This document shows, piece by piece, positions 28,045 through 37,231 of a stretch of 64,000 nucleotides of DNA (position 1 is its first letter; every line of letters begins with the position of its first letter). This stretch comes from an uncultured Christensenellaceae bacterium. Lineage in GTDB: Bacteria; Bacillota; Clostridia; Christensenellales; Pumilibacteraceae. The notes beneath the pieces are model-generated. The model was given only the letters and a program-made list of their open reading frames with translations, ran no database searches and was not told where the DNA came from. Made by a program: the position numbers and the translations under genes. Location of the stretch: assembly GCA_910588155.1 (NCBI GenBank), contig CAJUPB010000003.1:1-64000 (forward strand), written 5' to 3'.

Positions 28045-28544
28045 TATGCTTTAACTTCCTCCTGTTCGATGTGGGGGTTTTCCGTCACTGCTTCTTTTTT
28101 GTTCTGCGGCAGATACACCGCTACCGACGATATGACAAACGACAGTATGAACGACAGCAAACAGAACCATTCCGCGACGGGCAATCTGAATATTTTGCCT
28201 ATCGAGAAGCCGTCGAAGAACAGCGTGGAAAACACGTCGACTATTCCGTCCGCGCCCGCAAAAAAGATTAGTGCCAAAAAGTCGCAAATCATAAGCGCAA
28301 TCGGCGCAAGCGAGGACGTCTTTCTAAACAGCGAGAGCGCCGCAAAAAGCACCACGCCCAAGACCGAGCTTACTATCACTCCGGCGCTGAAAAGCTCGCC
28401 GGAAACAAAAGGGTACGCAAACGTCTGCGCAAGCGTCAGAGCGCAAGCAGCAAGAGCGACGAAACAGCCGTAGCTTTTGCTTATCACGCACTGTTTAATC
28501 TCTCCGCCGACGAACCCTAAAAAATTCTTGAATTTTTCCGCCAT
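28044..28544 (-). CDS. small four-helix membrane protein
   Basis: The protein has 166 residues with four hydrophobic segments (about 25-45, 50-72, 78-100 and 125-145) and a charged C-terminal tail. I do not recognise the family. It sits between the carbohydrate-binding-like membrane protein and the GH3 gene with tight spacing, so it may help insert, organise or export the locus products. AAGGAG precedes the ATG. Confidence 0.65.
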   Translation of the reverse strand: MAEKFKNFLGFVGGEIKQCVISKSYGCFVALAACALTLAQTFAYPFVSGELFSAGVIVSSVLGVVLFAALSLFRKTSSLAPIALMICDFLALIFFAGADGIVDVFSTLFFDGFSIGKIFRLPVAEWFCLLSFILSFVISSVAVYLPQNKKEAVTENPHIEQEEVKA

Positions 28545-28563
28545 ACATTTTTCTCCTTATAAT

Positions 28564-29550
28564 CTATGCCGCCACGCCGATTACCGCCGCGTCGCAGGTG
28601 AACAGCAACGCGTCGAGATTGACGGGGTTCTGCGTGCCTACGTTCGGACCGCTTTCGAACGTTACGGTATTTACGCCCTTTTTGAATTTCAGCGTTACCG
28701 TCTGCAAATCCTCCGGCGTAAAGTATTGACCGCTCTCGCTTGCAGTCGTTTTCAACGACGCTATTTCGGTGTTCGTAACCCCGTTGACCTTGACTTTGAA
28801 ATATTCGCCGAAAGTTTTTCCGTCGGGACGGCGGCAATATTTGATTACCAATTTTACTTCCGTTTCCTCCGTGCAAACGACGTCGAAACTCACTCTTATA
28901 TTTCGCGTGCCGAGATTTCTCAAACAAGCCCCGCCGCTGCAATCGGCGCCCTGCGCCGTACCCGAAGCCGAGTTGAACGGTTTATCCGCTTCCGGCTGCG
29001 TGTGTTTATCCTCTTCTTCCACGAGTTTTCCCTCGTTGTAGAGCTTTGCGGTCTCCGCTTCCAGCAAAAGCTCCTTTGTCAGCTCCACACCGTCCATCGA
29101 TACGACGTTGACGGCAATGTCCGTTTTGAGATTCGGATAGTACTTGCTGACCACCGATACCGTTTTCACGTCCGCCGTCAAAACGATATCTTCCGCATTA
29201 TCGAAAATTTCGCCGTCGCCGATTCGGAAACCGTATTCCGACGCGGGCAGGCTGTCTACCTTGACTATATCTTCGATAAGCGGGTCTTTCGCGATAAGTC
29301 TGACTTTCGACTTTTCCTTGTCGAACGAGAACTTATCCCCCGAAATGTAGTCTGTCGTATAGCTCGATTGTTCGAGCTGCAACAGTCCCTTTACCTCGTT
29401 GCTTTCTACTTTCACGCCGAATTCGCCTCCCACGAAAACAGCGAGAAGTATGCTTCCGACAAACAACAGCGCCAAAAACGCGGAAGCAACCGCAACGACA
29501 AGTTTTTTGTTTTCGACCAAAAAACTTTTTACCTTCTCGATGCCACTCAT
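28564..29550 (-). CDS. membrane-anchored carbohydrate-binding-like protein
   Basis: ATG 29550 (AGGAGG at seven bases) is chosen over the in-frame 29610, giving 328 residues. A short cytoplasmic N-terminus and one membrane helix (about 15-40) precede the extracellular part. The last 160 residues (from LLLEAETAKLYNEGK, through NIRVSFDVV and VKVNG, to NLDALLFTC) have the pattern of CBM6/35-like beta-sandwich sugar-binding modules. First gene of the unit behind the G8 promoter at 29626-29653. Confidence 0.7.
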   Translation of the reverse strand: MSGIEKVKSFLVENKKLVVAVASAFLALLFVGSILLAVFVGGEFGVKVESNEVKGLLQLEQSSYTTDYISGDKFSFDKEKSKVRLIAKDPLIEDIVKVDSLPASEYGFRIGDGEIFDNAEDIVLTADVKTVSVVSKYYPNLKTDIAVNVVSMDGVELTKELLLEAETAKLYNEGKLVEEEDKHTQPEADKPFNSASGTAQGADCSGGACLRNLGTRNIRVSFDVVCTEETEVKLVIKYCRRPDGKTFGEYFKVKVNGVTNTEIASLKTTASESGQYFTPEDLQTVTLKFKKGVNTVTFESGPNVGTQNPVNLDALLFTCDAAVIGVAA

Positions 29551-29625
29551 TTCTACCTCCTGATTTTCCTTTTCCGAATTTTGCCGGCGAGATTTGGCAT
29601 TATTCGTCAATAAAATTGCAAGTAT

Positions 29626-29653
29626 ATAATATCATCCCCCCCCGACTTGTCAA
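29626..29653 (-). promoter_or_regulatory. promoter with G8 spacer tract (first carbohydrate unit)
   Basis: TTGACA (29653-29648) and TATTAT (29631-29626) with a 16-base spacer containing eight consecutive G on the minus strand (29643-29636). Confidence 0.65.
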
Positions 29654-29724
29654 TTGCAATTTTATTTCAATTCATTGCGTTTTTTGCATTTTACCGAATT
29701 ATCGTATTTATGTCGCATATTAAA

Positions 29725-29749
29725 ATTGCCCGACTTCACGTCGGGCAAT
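29725..29749 (-). terminator. terminator of the P-type ATPase gene
   Basis: ATTGCCCGAC and GTCGGGCAAT, a perfect 10-bp stem with a 5-base loop, then TTTTAAT on the minus strand. Confidence 0.8.
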
Positions 29750-29773
29750 TATTTGTTTTATTTTTTTGTTTTT

Positions 29774-32458
29774 TCAAGCCGTGCCTTCTGCCGTGCGTCT
29801 TTTCCTTTTCTTCCGCGCACGGTTATAGCCGTTTCTGACGGGGCGTAGCGCCAACTTGTAAAGTTCGGTAAACAGCACTACGGACAGCGCCGCGGCGGCG
29901 ACTTTGAGCCACTCGAAGAAAGTCAGCGGCACGGTGTTGAAAACAGCTCCGCCGAACTGTGTAATGACCACTTGAAGCGCAAAAGTAACCGCCATAACAA
30001 TCAGCATAATTTTGTTTCGTGCGATGGTCGGGAAAACGCTTTTGAGTCCCGGTTGACGCGCGTTGAACGAGTTGAAAATCTGAAACAGCACGAACAGCGT
30101 GAACAGCGCGGTCTTTTCTTTGCCTGCGCCGCCCGAGATGCCGAGGAAGTTGAACGTTGTCTGCAACAGCATTACCGCCGCCATATACACGCCGCTCAAA
30201 ACAATTCTCACAAGCATTTTCTTTGTCACAATCGGCGCGTCTCTTCCGACCGGCTGTCTGGACATCAAATCGGCGGATATTTTTTCCAATCCCAACGTCA
30301 GAGCGGGAGGACCGTCCATTATCAGATTTATCCACAGCAATTCCAGAGAATTAAACGGCGCTTCGAAGCCGAACAGCGTGGACAGCACGACGGTGAGTAC
30401 GGCAGCGAGGTTGACCGTGAGCTGAAACATTATGAAGCGCTGAAAATTCTCGTATATTCCGCGCCCCCATCTGACGGCGTTTATAATCGTGGCAAACGAA
30501 TCGTCGAGAACGATTATGTCGCTCGCCTCTTTGGACACCTGCGTACCCGTTATGCCCATTGCGATGCCGACGTCCGCGCTTTTAATCGCGGGGGCATCGT
30601 TTATGCCGTCGCCGGTGACCGCGACGACCTTGCCCGCCGTTTTGAGCGCGGCGACTATCCGCAACTTGGTCTGCGGCGTACTTCTTGCAACGACTTTTAC
30701 GGAATCTACGCAATTCAAAAGTTCTTCGTCGCTCATCTCGTCGATTTGAGAGCCTAAAAAGGGCGGCGCGTCTGAAATATCCAATTCGCGCGCTATCGCC
30801 GCCGCGGTCAGCGGATTGTCGCCCGTCAGCATTTTGACGTCTATGCCCGCTCGCTTCGCCTCTTTGACCGCGGCATAAACCTCCCGCCGCACGGGGTCGG
30901 CAATGACGGCGAAACCGTCGAGGGACAGTCCCCTTTCGTTCTTATCCCGATTCAAGTCCGACGTCTTTCCGTGCGCAAACGCAAGCACGCGTTTTGCGTC
31001 GCGCTGATAGCTCTCTATCATTTTGAGATATTTTTCGCGTTTTACGCCGTTTATACCGCACAGCTCGAACACGGTTTCGGGTGCGCCTTTCATATACGCC
31101 ACGTATCCGCCGCCCTCACTGACGACGGTTGTCATTCGTTTAAGCTCGGAAGAGAACGGGTGACAGATTGCGATTTTTGCGTTTTTGCGCGCCGAAGCGT
31201 AACCGTCTTTCATCTCTCTGTCATAGCGAACAAGCAGAGCGCACTCCGTGGGATTTCCGAGATATGCGAAAGGAGTCGTCGCATAATCGACGTCTGCCGT
31301 GGAGTTCACTGCGCAATTTTTCAAGAATGCGGCTTTATCTCCCACGACGAGCATATCCGTTACGCTCATCTTGTTTTCCGTCAGAGTGCCCGTCTTGTCC
31401 GAGCATATAACGGAAACCGCGCCCACCGTTTCGCACGCTCCCATTCTCTTGACGAGGGCATTGTTCTTTGCCATTTTTATGACGTTCAGCGCCAGCGACA
31501 CCGCGACGACGGTGGGCAGACCCTCGGGGACGGACGCCACAATGAGCACTATGCTTGTGATGAATATGTCGGAAACGCCGGCAAAAGAAAGCTGACCGCC
31601 GACGGCGAGTTTGACGAACTGCGCAACGAATACCGCGAAAGCCACCACCGCGCCGAGGACGGTTATTATCTTGCCGAGCTTGGACAGTTTTCTCTGCAAC
31701 GGCGTCTGCGGCGTTTCGGATACTATGGACTGCGCTACCTTGCCTATCTCGCTGTCGTCGCCGACTTCCGCGACGACGGCTTTGCCGCCGCCCGCCGTTA
31801 TGAAACAGCCGCCGTACACCATATTTTTTCGTTCGGCAAGCGGAGTCAGTGCAGGAAGAGTTTTTTCGCTTTTGACGACGGGATTGCTTTCGCCCGTCAG
31901 CGGCGATTCGTCCACCGTCAGTCCGTCGCAGGATATCAAACGCATATCCGCCGCAGCCTTGTCCCCCGCCGCGAGCATAACTATATCTCCGCGCACAAGT
32001 TTTTCGGACGCGAGCAGCATAACTTTTCCGCCGCGCACAATCTTCACTTTGACGGCTTTGGCTTCCTTTTTGAGTGCTTCGAACGCCTTGGAACTTTTGC
32101 CTTCCATAACCAGCGATATGGTTACGGACACGACTATCGCGGCGAGAATGCCCGCGACTTCGACAAAATCGAAAGCGCCGCCGCGAACCGCGGCAAACAC
32201 GTTTACCGCGACGGTTATGACCAGCGCCGCGAACAGAATCAACATCATAGGTTCGGTCAGTTCTTCGACCATACGCAAAAAAATCGGCTTGCGCTTTTTT
32301 TCCGATATGACGTTGACGCCGCTTTCCGCGGCTTTTTTTGCTCCGCTTTCCGACAGCCCCGCATTTTCGTCGCTGCCCAGCTTTTGCAAGGCGTCGGACA
32401 CGGACAGGCTGTGCCAGGATACGGACGGTTTTACGGTGGTTTTAAAGTTATTTTTCAT
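29774..32458 (-). CDS. calcium-type P-type ATPase
   Basis: The protein has 894 residues. All P-type signatures are present: TGES (actuator), DKTGTLTENKM with the phosphorylated Asp, MLTGDN and TGDGINDAPA. The M4 motif SVPEGLP and M6 NLIMDGPPALTLG match calcium pumps of type II (PMR1/SERCA-like) rather than heavy-metal pumps. It exports Ca2+ (possibly Mn2+) across the cytoplasmic membrane. A hairpin immediately before the start contains the ribosome site (see 32467-32497). Monocistronic or cotranscribed behind the lipoprotein at 32533. Confidence 0.9.
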   Translation of the reverse strand: MKNNFKTTVKPSVSWHSLSVSDALQKLGSDENAGLSESGAKKAAESGVNVISEKKRKPIFLRMVEELTEPMMLILFAALVITVAVNVFAAVRGGAFDFVEVAGILAAIVVSVTISLVMEGKSSKAFEALKKEAKAVKVKIVRGGKVMLLASEKLVRGDIVMLAAGDKAAADMRLISCDGLTVDESPLTGESNPVVKSEKTLPALTPLAERKNMVYGGCFITAGGGKAVVAEVGDDSEIGKVAQSIVSETPQTPLQRKLSKLGKIITVLGAVVAFAVFVAQFVKLAVGGQLSFAGVSDIFITSIVLIVASVPEGLPTVVAVSLALNVIKMAKNNALVKRMGACETVGAVSVICSDKTGTLTENKMSVTDMLVVGDKAAFLKNCAVNSTADVDYATTPFAYLGNPTECALLVRYDREMKDGYASARKNAKIAICHPFSSELKRMTTVVSEGGGYVAYMKGAPETVFELCGINGVKREKYLKMIESYQRDAKRVLAFAHGKTSDLNRDKNERGLSLDGFAVIADPVRREVYAAVKEAKRAGIDVKMLTGDNPLTAAAIARELDISDAPPFLGSQIDEMSDEELLNCVDSVKVVARSTPQTKLRIVAALKTAGKVVAVTGDGINDAPAIKSADVGIAMGITGTQVSKEASDIIVLDDSFATIINAVRWGRGIYENFQRFIMFQLTVNLAAVLTVVLSTLFGFEAPFNSLELLWINLIMDGPPALTLGLEKISADLMSRQPVGRDAPIVTKKMLVRIVLSGVYMAAVMLLQTTFNFLGISGGAGKEKTALFTLFVLFQIFNSFNARQPGLKSVFPTIARNKIMLIVMAVTFALQVVITQFGGAVFNTVPLTFFEWLKVAAAALSVVLFTELYKLALRPVRNGYNRARKKRKRRTAEGTA

Positions 32459-32466
32459 TGCAAAAA

Positions 32467-32497
32467 CCCTCTCTACAAAATATATTTGCAGAGAGGG
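32467..32497 (-). promoter_or_regulatory. hairpin sequestering the ATPase ribosome site
   Basis: CCCTCTCT and AGAGAGGG form a perfect 8-bp stem. Its 3' arm is the only Shine-Dalgarno-like sequence before the ATPase ATG at 32458, and TTTTT follows. It can act as a terminator for the upstream lipoprotein gene or as a translational switch for the pump. Confidence 0.6.
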
Positions 32498-32532
32498 AAG
32501 TTTAAAACCTTTCGGCGTTTTTCGACATTTTT

Positions 32533-34053
32533 CTACTCGACGGTTATAATCAAGTCAAACTCCTCGTACGCTTTGACTTTCAACGCCGTCAATCCTCCGA
32601 GCACGGCGCGCTTCATACTTTCGTAGCAATCGACGCTGACCGAAATCGTTCCCGCTTCGTTGTCGAACGAAAGACCGTCGGCTATGCGTTTCAAAAGTTC
32701 CACCCATTCTTTGGAGTTATTCAGGTCTTCTCCGCCCACGCCTTCGCCGCCGTCCGCGGTCACGCCTATGTTCTGCGCGGGTATGTTCGCCGTGCCGCGC
32801 CTGACGGTATATTTGCCCGCGCAATCGACCGTGAGATGTTCTTCGCCGACGAATACGAACTCTTCGGGAACTTCGACGACGCTTACGCCGACAGAGCCGA
32901 ATGTGCTTTTTGTGCCGACTCTGCGGGAATAGTTCTTGATTTCCGTCTTGATTCCGTTCAGGCTTGCCGTAAACACGGGCGCGTCCTTTGCCTCCGTCGT
33001 TTCCTCAAACGAAGCTGCCGTCAACGCAAACGAGGCGTCCGCACGTATTTCCGTTATCGTTTCCGCCCTCGTAAACTCGGTCGGAGCGTCCGACGCCACG
33101 AAGTCGGCGACGGTGCCGCCCGTATACGGATAATTCCGCAATCTGTCGCGCAGAGTCTGTTCTTTCCATACGGTAACCATATCTTCCGCACTGCCGAGTC
33201 CGAAAATTCCGCTTAACGTCAAATCTTTGCAGTTCTGTTTGAGTTCCTCGAAACTCGGCAATTTATAACTGTCGTCAAGCAGCGACCTTATCAAACCGTA
33301 TATGCCGGCAAACGCTTCTTCGCTCATCGGTTTGCCTGCTTTCAACAGCTCTTCGAACGTCGAATCGCCGTAAAACACAAACAGTGTTTCGAATTCCTCT
33401 TGCGTCAGCTCGCTGCCGACGAGATAATTCCAAGCCTTTGTCACACCGACGACAGCCTTTTCGTCGATGTTCTCTTTCGCTATCGCAAGAAGTACGTTCA
33501 GCTTTTCCGCTTTGTCTTTTTTGATTTTCAATACGTATTCGCTGCCGCTTATCTCTACTCTATTTTCGACGTCTATTCCGAGGTACGGCAATAGCAGTTC
33601 CAAAATCGCTTCGAGATTGCGCTGTTTAATCGTCTTGAACTCGAAAAAGGCGTCGGACTCCGTAGCGTACCACTCCGCCTTGTCGGACGGCACCGCCTGC
33701 AACCTCCTTCGATAAATCAATCCGTCGGCGTAGACCGTTTCGTCGAATTCCGTCACCGACCGATAACCGACCTTTGCGTCGTAAACGAATTTGGATTTTT
33801 CGCTGTCGTCGTCGACAAAAGAAACGATGTCCGCCGTGAAATTCGGCGCGTTTCGATTGTACACTTTTGCCAGAAACTCCGTCAAGTCGACCTCTCTCAA
33901 CTGCTGCGTCGGAGGGTCGGGCTTCGGCGTAGGCTTCGGATTCGGCACGGTTGTTTCTCCGGACGGGGGATTGCACGCGAATAACATCGACGCACACAAC
34001 AGCGCGGCGACGACAGAAAGCAGTATTTTGAATATTCCGAGTCTTGATTTCAT
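32533..34053 (-). CDS. lipoprotein of unknown function, leaderless gene
   Basis: The start is ATG 34053 (506 residues), where the signal peptide MKSRLGIFKILLSVVAALL begins and the lipobox is MLFAC. A Pro/Lys-rich linker (PNPKPTPKPDPPTQQ) follows, then an extracellular part of alternating helix and strand that I cannot place in a family. There is no ribosome site: TATAAT ends seven bases before the ATG. It lies 74 bases upstream of the calcium pump gene on the same strand. Confidence 0.65.
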   Translation of the reverse strand: MKSRLGIFKILLSVVAALLCASMLFACNPPSGETTVPNPKPTPKPDPPTQQLREVDLTEFLAKVYNRNAPNFTADIVSFVDDDSEKSKFVYDAKVGYRSVTEFDETVYADGLIYRRRLQAVPSDKAEWYATESDAFFEFKTIKQRNLEAILELLLPYLGIDVENRVEISGSEYVLKIKKDKAEKLNVLLAIAKENIDEKAVVGVTKAWNYLVGSELTQEEFETLFVFYGDSTFEELLKAGKPMSEEAFAGIYGLIRSLLDDSYKLPSFEELKQNCKDLTLSGIFGLGSAEDMVTVWKEQTLRDRLRNYPYTGGTVADFVASDAPTEFTRAETITEIRADASFALTAASFEETTEAKDAPVFTASLNGIKTEIKNYSRRVGTKSTFGSVGVSVVEVPEEFVFVGEEHLTVDCAGKYTVRRGTANIPAQNIGVTADGGEGVGGEDLNNSKEWVELLKRIADGLSFDNEAGTISVSVDCYESMKRAVLGGLTALKVKAYEEFDLIITVE

Positions 34054-34060
34054 TTTGGTA

Positions 34061-34090
34061 ATTATAACACCGTTTTTCGTCACAGGTCAA
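34061..34090 (-). promoter_or_regulatory. promoter of the leaderless lipoprotein gene
   Basis: TTGACC (34090-34085) and TATAAT (34066-34061), spacer 18; expected transcription start at or one base before the ATG. Confidence 0.65.
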
Positions 34091-34182
34091 GTATTTGAAG
34101 GAAAAGCATTCTTTAATTGTCTTAAAACGGAATAAGAGTTCATCGGATAAGGGAATACTATCCGAAAAAGGAGGCCATCGAA

Positions 34183-34509
34183 ATGGACGACAAAAAGAAC
34201 ATCAAAAACGAAAACGAGGAAACTTTGGAAGAAATCGTAAGACACGAATGCGGCTGCCGCGGCTGCAAGTGCGGAAAGGACGGTTGCGAATTTGCGGCAG
34301 ACTTTTTCGACGCAAACGGCAATCCGACGCTTGCGTTCGGAACGGACGCCGACCTCTTGAACAAGCAGGGTCTGGAAGCCGCGCTGGATTACGACGACTA
34401 TGCCGACAGAGTCGGAATCACGGAAAACGGCAAAAGCATTTATCACGACACCGCCGAATACCGTATGATTGACCCGAGCGGCGACAGCGTCGACTCCTCG
34501 AAATCTTAA
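34183..34509 (+). CDS. small Cys-rich acidic protein
   Basis: This is a 108-residue cytoplasmic protein. Residues 21-35 are HECGCRGCKCGKDGC, five Cys and one His within fifteen residues, suited to binding a metal ion. The rest is strongly acidic. I do not recognise a family. AAGGAGG lies at a normal distance from the ATG, and a small hairpin CGGATA/TATCCG sits just before it. It stands alone, divergent from the leaderless lipoprotein and convergent with tfoX. Confidence 0.65.
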   Translation: MDDKKNIKNENEETLEEIVRHECGCRGCKCGKDGCEFAADFFDANGNPTLAFGTDADLLNKQGLEAALDYDDYADRVGITENGKSIYHDTAEYRMIDPSGDSVDSSKS

Positions 34510-34513
34510 TATC

Positions 34514-34539
34514 AAAGCCGCGGAATAATCCGCGGCTTT
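34514..34539. terminator. bidirectional terminator between converging genes
   Basis: AAAGCCGCGG and CCGCGGCTTT, a perfect 10-bp stem with T-runs available on the plus side (TTTTTCG) and AAAG/TTTG on the other. Confidence 0.8.
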
Positions 34540-34543
34540 TTCG

Positions 34544-34864
34544 TTACTGTTTTTTTACGCGCTTTTTGGGAAACGGCGTGACCGATTCCAAAATGCGGAC
34601 CGCCTCGCGGGCGAGGTCTTCGTTTTCTATGTCGAGAACATAGTGTTCTTTGGCGCCCGAATAAGGAACGCCGCGCTCCGACTGCGACATTATTTCCGAA
34701 AGTTGCGGCAGCATTTTGACGTATACCGTATTGTCGCAAACGAGCAGTATCGGTTTGTCGTTTACGTACACCATATATTCGCCGAACATTTTTTTATGGC
34801 GAACACTGCCGACGTCCGCAATGCGCTCGCAGACGAACTCGATAAAATCCAAAGCGGTAGCCAT
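34544..34864 (-). CDS. TfoX/Sxy N-terminal domain protein
   Basis: The protein has 106 residues. The signature RHKKMFGEYMVYVNDKPILL and the later YVLDIENEDLAREAVRIL match the TfoX N-terminal domain. In Gram-negatives full-length TfoX controls competence; stand-alone N-terminal forms in Firmicutes have no settled role. It is last of the co-directional series behind the acc genes, with AGGAG before the ATG. Confidence 0.8.
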   Translation of the reverse strand: MATALDFIEFVCERIADVGSVRHKKMFGEYMVYVNDKPILLVCDNTVYVKMLPQLSEIMSQSERGVPYSGAKEHYVLDIENEDLAREAVRILESVTPFPKKRVKKQ

Positions 34865-34912
34865 ATCTTTTCTCCTATTTCTTCAAAAGCTCGGATATGA
34901 TTCCGTTTTCTT

Positions 34913-35602
34913 TCATTTTCGTAAGTTTGACCGCAGTTGTTTGAGAAGTTGTTTTTGCTCCGCGTCGATTCGAAAGCTGTCCATACATTTCGACAGAGCT
35001 TTTCTTGTCGTGAAATCGCCGTACAGACCCGACTTCAACGCCGCATACGTCTTGTCGAAAAACTTTACCGCCGCCACGGACAGTCCCCAAGCCACTGCCA
35101 TATCCGTATAATATCTCCCCTCTTCGACTTGTGCGTACAGCCGCAAGACCTCGTCGATATGTTCCGAATCTATGTAATAATCCAGCAAAGCAACCGCGCC
35201 GAAACGCGCATAAAACTCGCGCTTGTCGAAGAGAAAAGGTTTTAATTTTTGCAGACAGTTTTCCTTGTCCTTTTTAAACGCCGTCATAGACGAAAGCGGC
35301 ACATCGATTGCCGCCCAATTGTCCACGAAGGACAAAAACGTATCGATGCGGGAAAACAGTTCGTTTGCGGTCTTGAATTTTCCCAGCGTTATGCCGTGAA
35401 TCAACACCTCTTCGTAAAAGGCGGGCGACTGTTCCAAATAGTCCTCGCCCGCCGATTTTGCAAGTTTTCTGACCGTGGGAGTTCTGACCCCGAGCACGGG
35501 ATATGCCGTGGGTATTATCTTGGAGTTGAAGTTTTTGAAGTCTTCTTCCGCCTCCGTTTCGAGCCGCGCTCTTATCTCCCGAAAATCATATGTTTGCGTC
35601 AT
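34913..35602 (-). CDS. AlkD-like DNA alkylation repair protein
   Basis: The protein has 229 residues of helical HEAT-like repeats. The N-terminal YPVLGVRTPTVRKLAKS and the central FVDNWAAIDVPLS with WAAID, plus ARFGAVALLDYYI and AVAWGLSVAAVKFF, are typical of the AlkC/AlkD glycosylase family that removes bulky alkylated bases. The essential Asp/Trp of AlkD probably lie in the VDNWAAID stretch. It begins 17 bases behind degV. Confidence 0.85.
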   Translation of the reverse strand: MTQTYDFREIRARLETEAEEDFKNFNSKIIPTAYPVLGVRTPTVRKLAKSAGEDYLEQSPAFYEEVLIHGITLGKFKTANELFSRIDTFLSFVDNWAAIDVPLSSMTAFKKDKENCLQKLKPFLFDKREFYARFGAVALLDYYIDSEHIDEVLRLYAQVEEGRYYTDMAVAWGLSVAAVKFFDKTYAALKSGLYGDFTTRKALSKCMDSFRIDAEQKQLLKQLRSNLRK

Positions 35603-35619
35603 CGATTATCCTCGTTTGA

Positions 35620-36426
35620 TTATGCTATATACGCCACGCCGAACGCGCCGAATCCGAGATGAATGGAAAGTACGGGACCGACGTTTCTCAAATGCACTCT
35701 GGTTTCCTTATGCTCGGCTTTCAAAAGCTGCATAAGCGGAGTCACGTCCACGTCCTCGCCCGAACGCATAACGAATATGCGGCGCGCATTACCGGGCACG
35801 GCTTCGGCAAGCGCCTTGCACCTTGCCGCCGTTCCGCGCACGTTGGTTATGAATCTTATGCCGCCGCCGAGGCTGAACACGGGGCGCGTATTCAATGTGG
35901 TGTTCGGTTTCTGCGAGGAAGTCAATCGACCCCCGCGAATGAGGTTCTCTATTCCGTCCACGGTGAAAACCGTGCCCGTCTTTGTGCGGAGTATTTCGAG
36001 ATTTTTTGCGATTGCGTCCAAAGACAGACCGCCGACGACCATATTGACCGCCTCGTCCACCAACAAGTGCAAGCCGCCGTTTGTGGTCAAAGAGTCCACG
36101 ACGCGAATATTGCCGCCGACCTGTTTTGCCGCCGAGCAAGCCGATGCGTAAGTCCCCGACAGTCCTCCCGACAAAAGTATGCAAAGCACGTCGCAACCCT
36201 TTTTGACGAGAGCGGAGAAAGTGTCGACGAACATAGCGAGCGGCGGTTGGCTGGTCTTTGCTCTGCCGCACTCGACGATTGCCGTAAAGTCGCCGTTTTC
36301 GCCTCTGTTCTTTTCTTCGTAAATCTTGCCGTCGCAGATATAGCTTAAAGGCACCGCCATAACGCCAATCTTATTCAATTCGGCACTCGAATAACCTGCG
36401 CTGCTATCCGTCACTATCGCTATCAT
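35620..36426 (-). CDS. DegV-family fatty-acid-binding protein
   Basis: The protein has 268 residues. The family features are VTDSSAGYS at the N-terminus, RAKTSQPPLAMF, and LSGGLSGTYASA, which binds the fatty-acid carboxylate. In the known FakA/FakB system, DegV proteins present fatty acids to a kinase for phospholipid synthesis. The gene begins 28 bases behind accA, which fits a lipid role and adds support from context. No fakA kinase gene is in the window. Confidence 0.88.
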   Translation of the reverse strand: MIAIVTDSSAGYSSAELNKIGVMAVPLSYICDGKIYEEKNRGENGDFTAIVECGRAKTSQPPLAMFVDTFSALVKKGCDVLCILLSGGLSGTYASACSAAKQVGGNIRVVDSLTTNGGLHLLVDEAVNMVVGGLSLDAIAKNLEILRTKTGTVFTVDGIENLIRGGRLTSSQKPNTTLNTRPVFSLGGGIRFITNVRGTAARCKALAEAVPGNARRIFVMRSGEDVDVTPLMQLLKAEHKETRVHLRNVGPVLSIHLGFGAFGVAYIA

Positions 36427-36454
36427 ATCAGTCTCCTTGTTCTCAATCTCTCCG

Positions 36455-37231
36455 TCACTTTATATTTCTGAATCTTTCGTATCTCTGTTTTGTCAGCGTA
36501 TCGGCATCGAGCTTTTCCTTTTCCTCGAAAAACGCCGCAATGTCGGTTTTGAGTTTTTCGAAGAACTCGTCGCCGAAGTTTTCTTCCGCTATAACTCTGT
36601 CCACCGCGCCCAACTCTTTGAGGTTGTCGGCGGTAAGTTTCAAATGCTGCGCCGCTTCTTTCGCCTTGTCCTTGTTTTTCCAAAGTATGGACGCGCAAGC
36701 TTCCGGAGATATGACGGAATACGTCGCCGTTTCCGTTATCCAAACTTCGTCCGCAACGGCGATACCGAGTGCGCCGCCGCTTCCTCCCTCGCCAATAACG
36801 ACGGACAGCACGGGCGTTTTCAAACCCATCATATCGCGTATGGACACGGCAATGGCTTCCGCCTGTCCGCGCTCCTCGGCGTCTATACCGGGATATGCGC
36901 CGGGGGTGTCCACGAAACAAAGTACGGGGCGGCGGAACTTTTCCGCCTGTTTCATAAGGCGCAAAGCCTTTCTGTAACCCTCGGGACGGGGCTGCCCGAA
37001 ATTTCGCAAAACCTTTTCGTTTGTGGTCTCGCCCTTTTCTATGCCTATGACGGTGACGGGTTTACCGTTTATTTCGGCTATTCCGCCGACTATCGACTTG
37101 TCGTCGCCGAACTTTCGGTCGCCGTGCAGTTCGAAGAAATTTTCCGTCGCCTTTTCTATATATTTGAGTGCGGTGGGACGTCCCTTTTCCCGACTCTTCA
37201 TAACGATTTCATAAGCAGTCATTTCACTCAT
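36455..37231 (-). CDS. accA: acetyl-CoA carboxylase carboxyltransferase subunit alpha
   Basis: The protein has 258 residues. With AccD it transfers CO2 from biotin to acetyl-CoA, making malonyl-Co[36 protein letters not shown] and [12 protein letters not shown] form the crotonase-fold active region. The N-terminus is shorter than that of E. coli AccA, as in other Firmicutes. The start overlaps the accD stop (ATGA), so the two are translationally coupled. Confidence 0.93.
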   Translation of the reverse strand: MSEMTAYEIVMKSREKGRPTALKYIEKATENFFELHGDRKFGDDKSIVGGIAEINGKPVTVIGIEKGETTNEKVLRNFGQPRPEGYRKALRLMKQAEKFRRPVLCFVDTPGAYPGIDAEERGQAEAIAVSIRDMMGLKTPVLSVVIGEGGSGGALGIAVADEVWITETATYSVISPEACASILWKNKDKAKEAAQHLKLTADNLKELGAVDRVIAEENFGDEFFEKLKTDIAAFFEEKEKLDADTLTKQRYERFRNIK

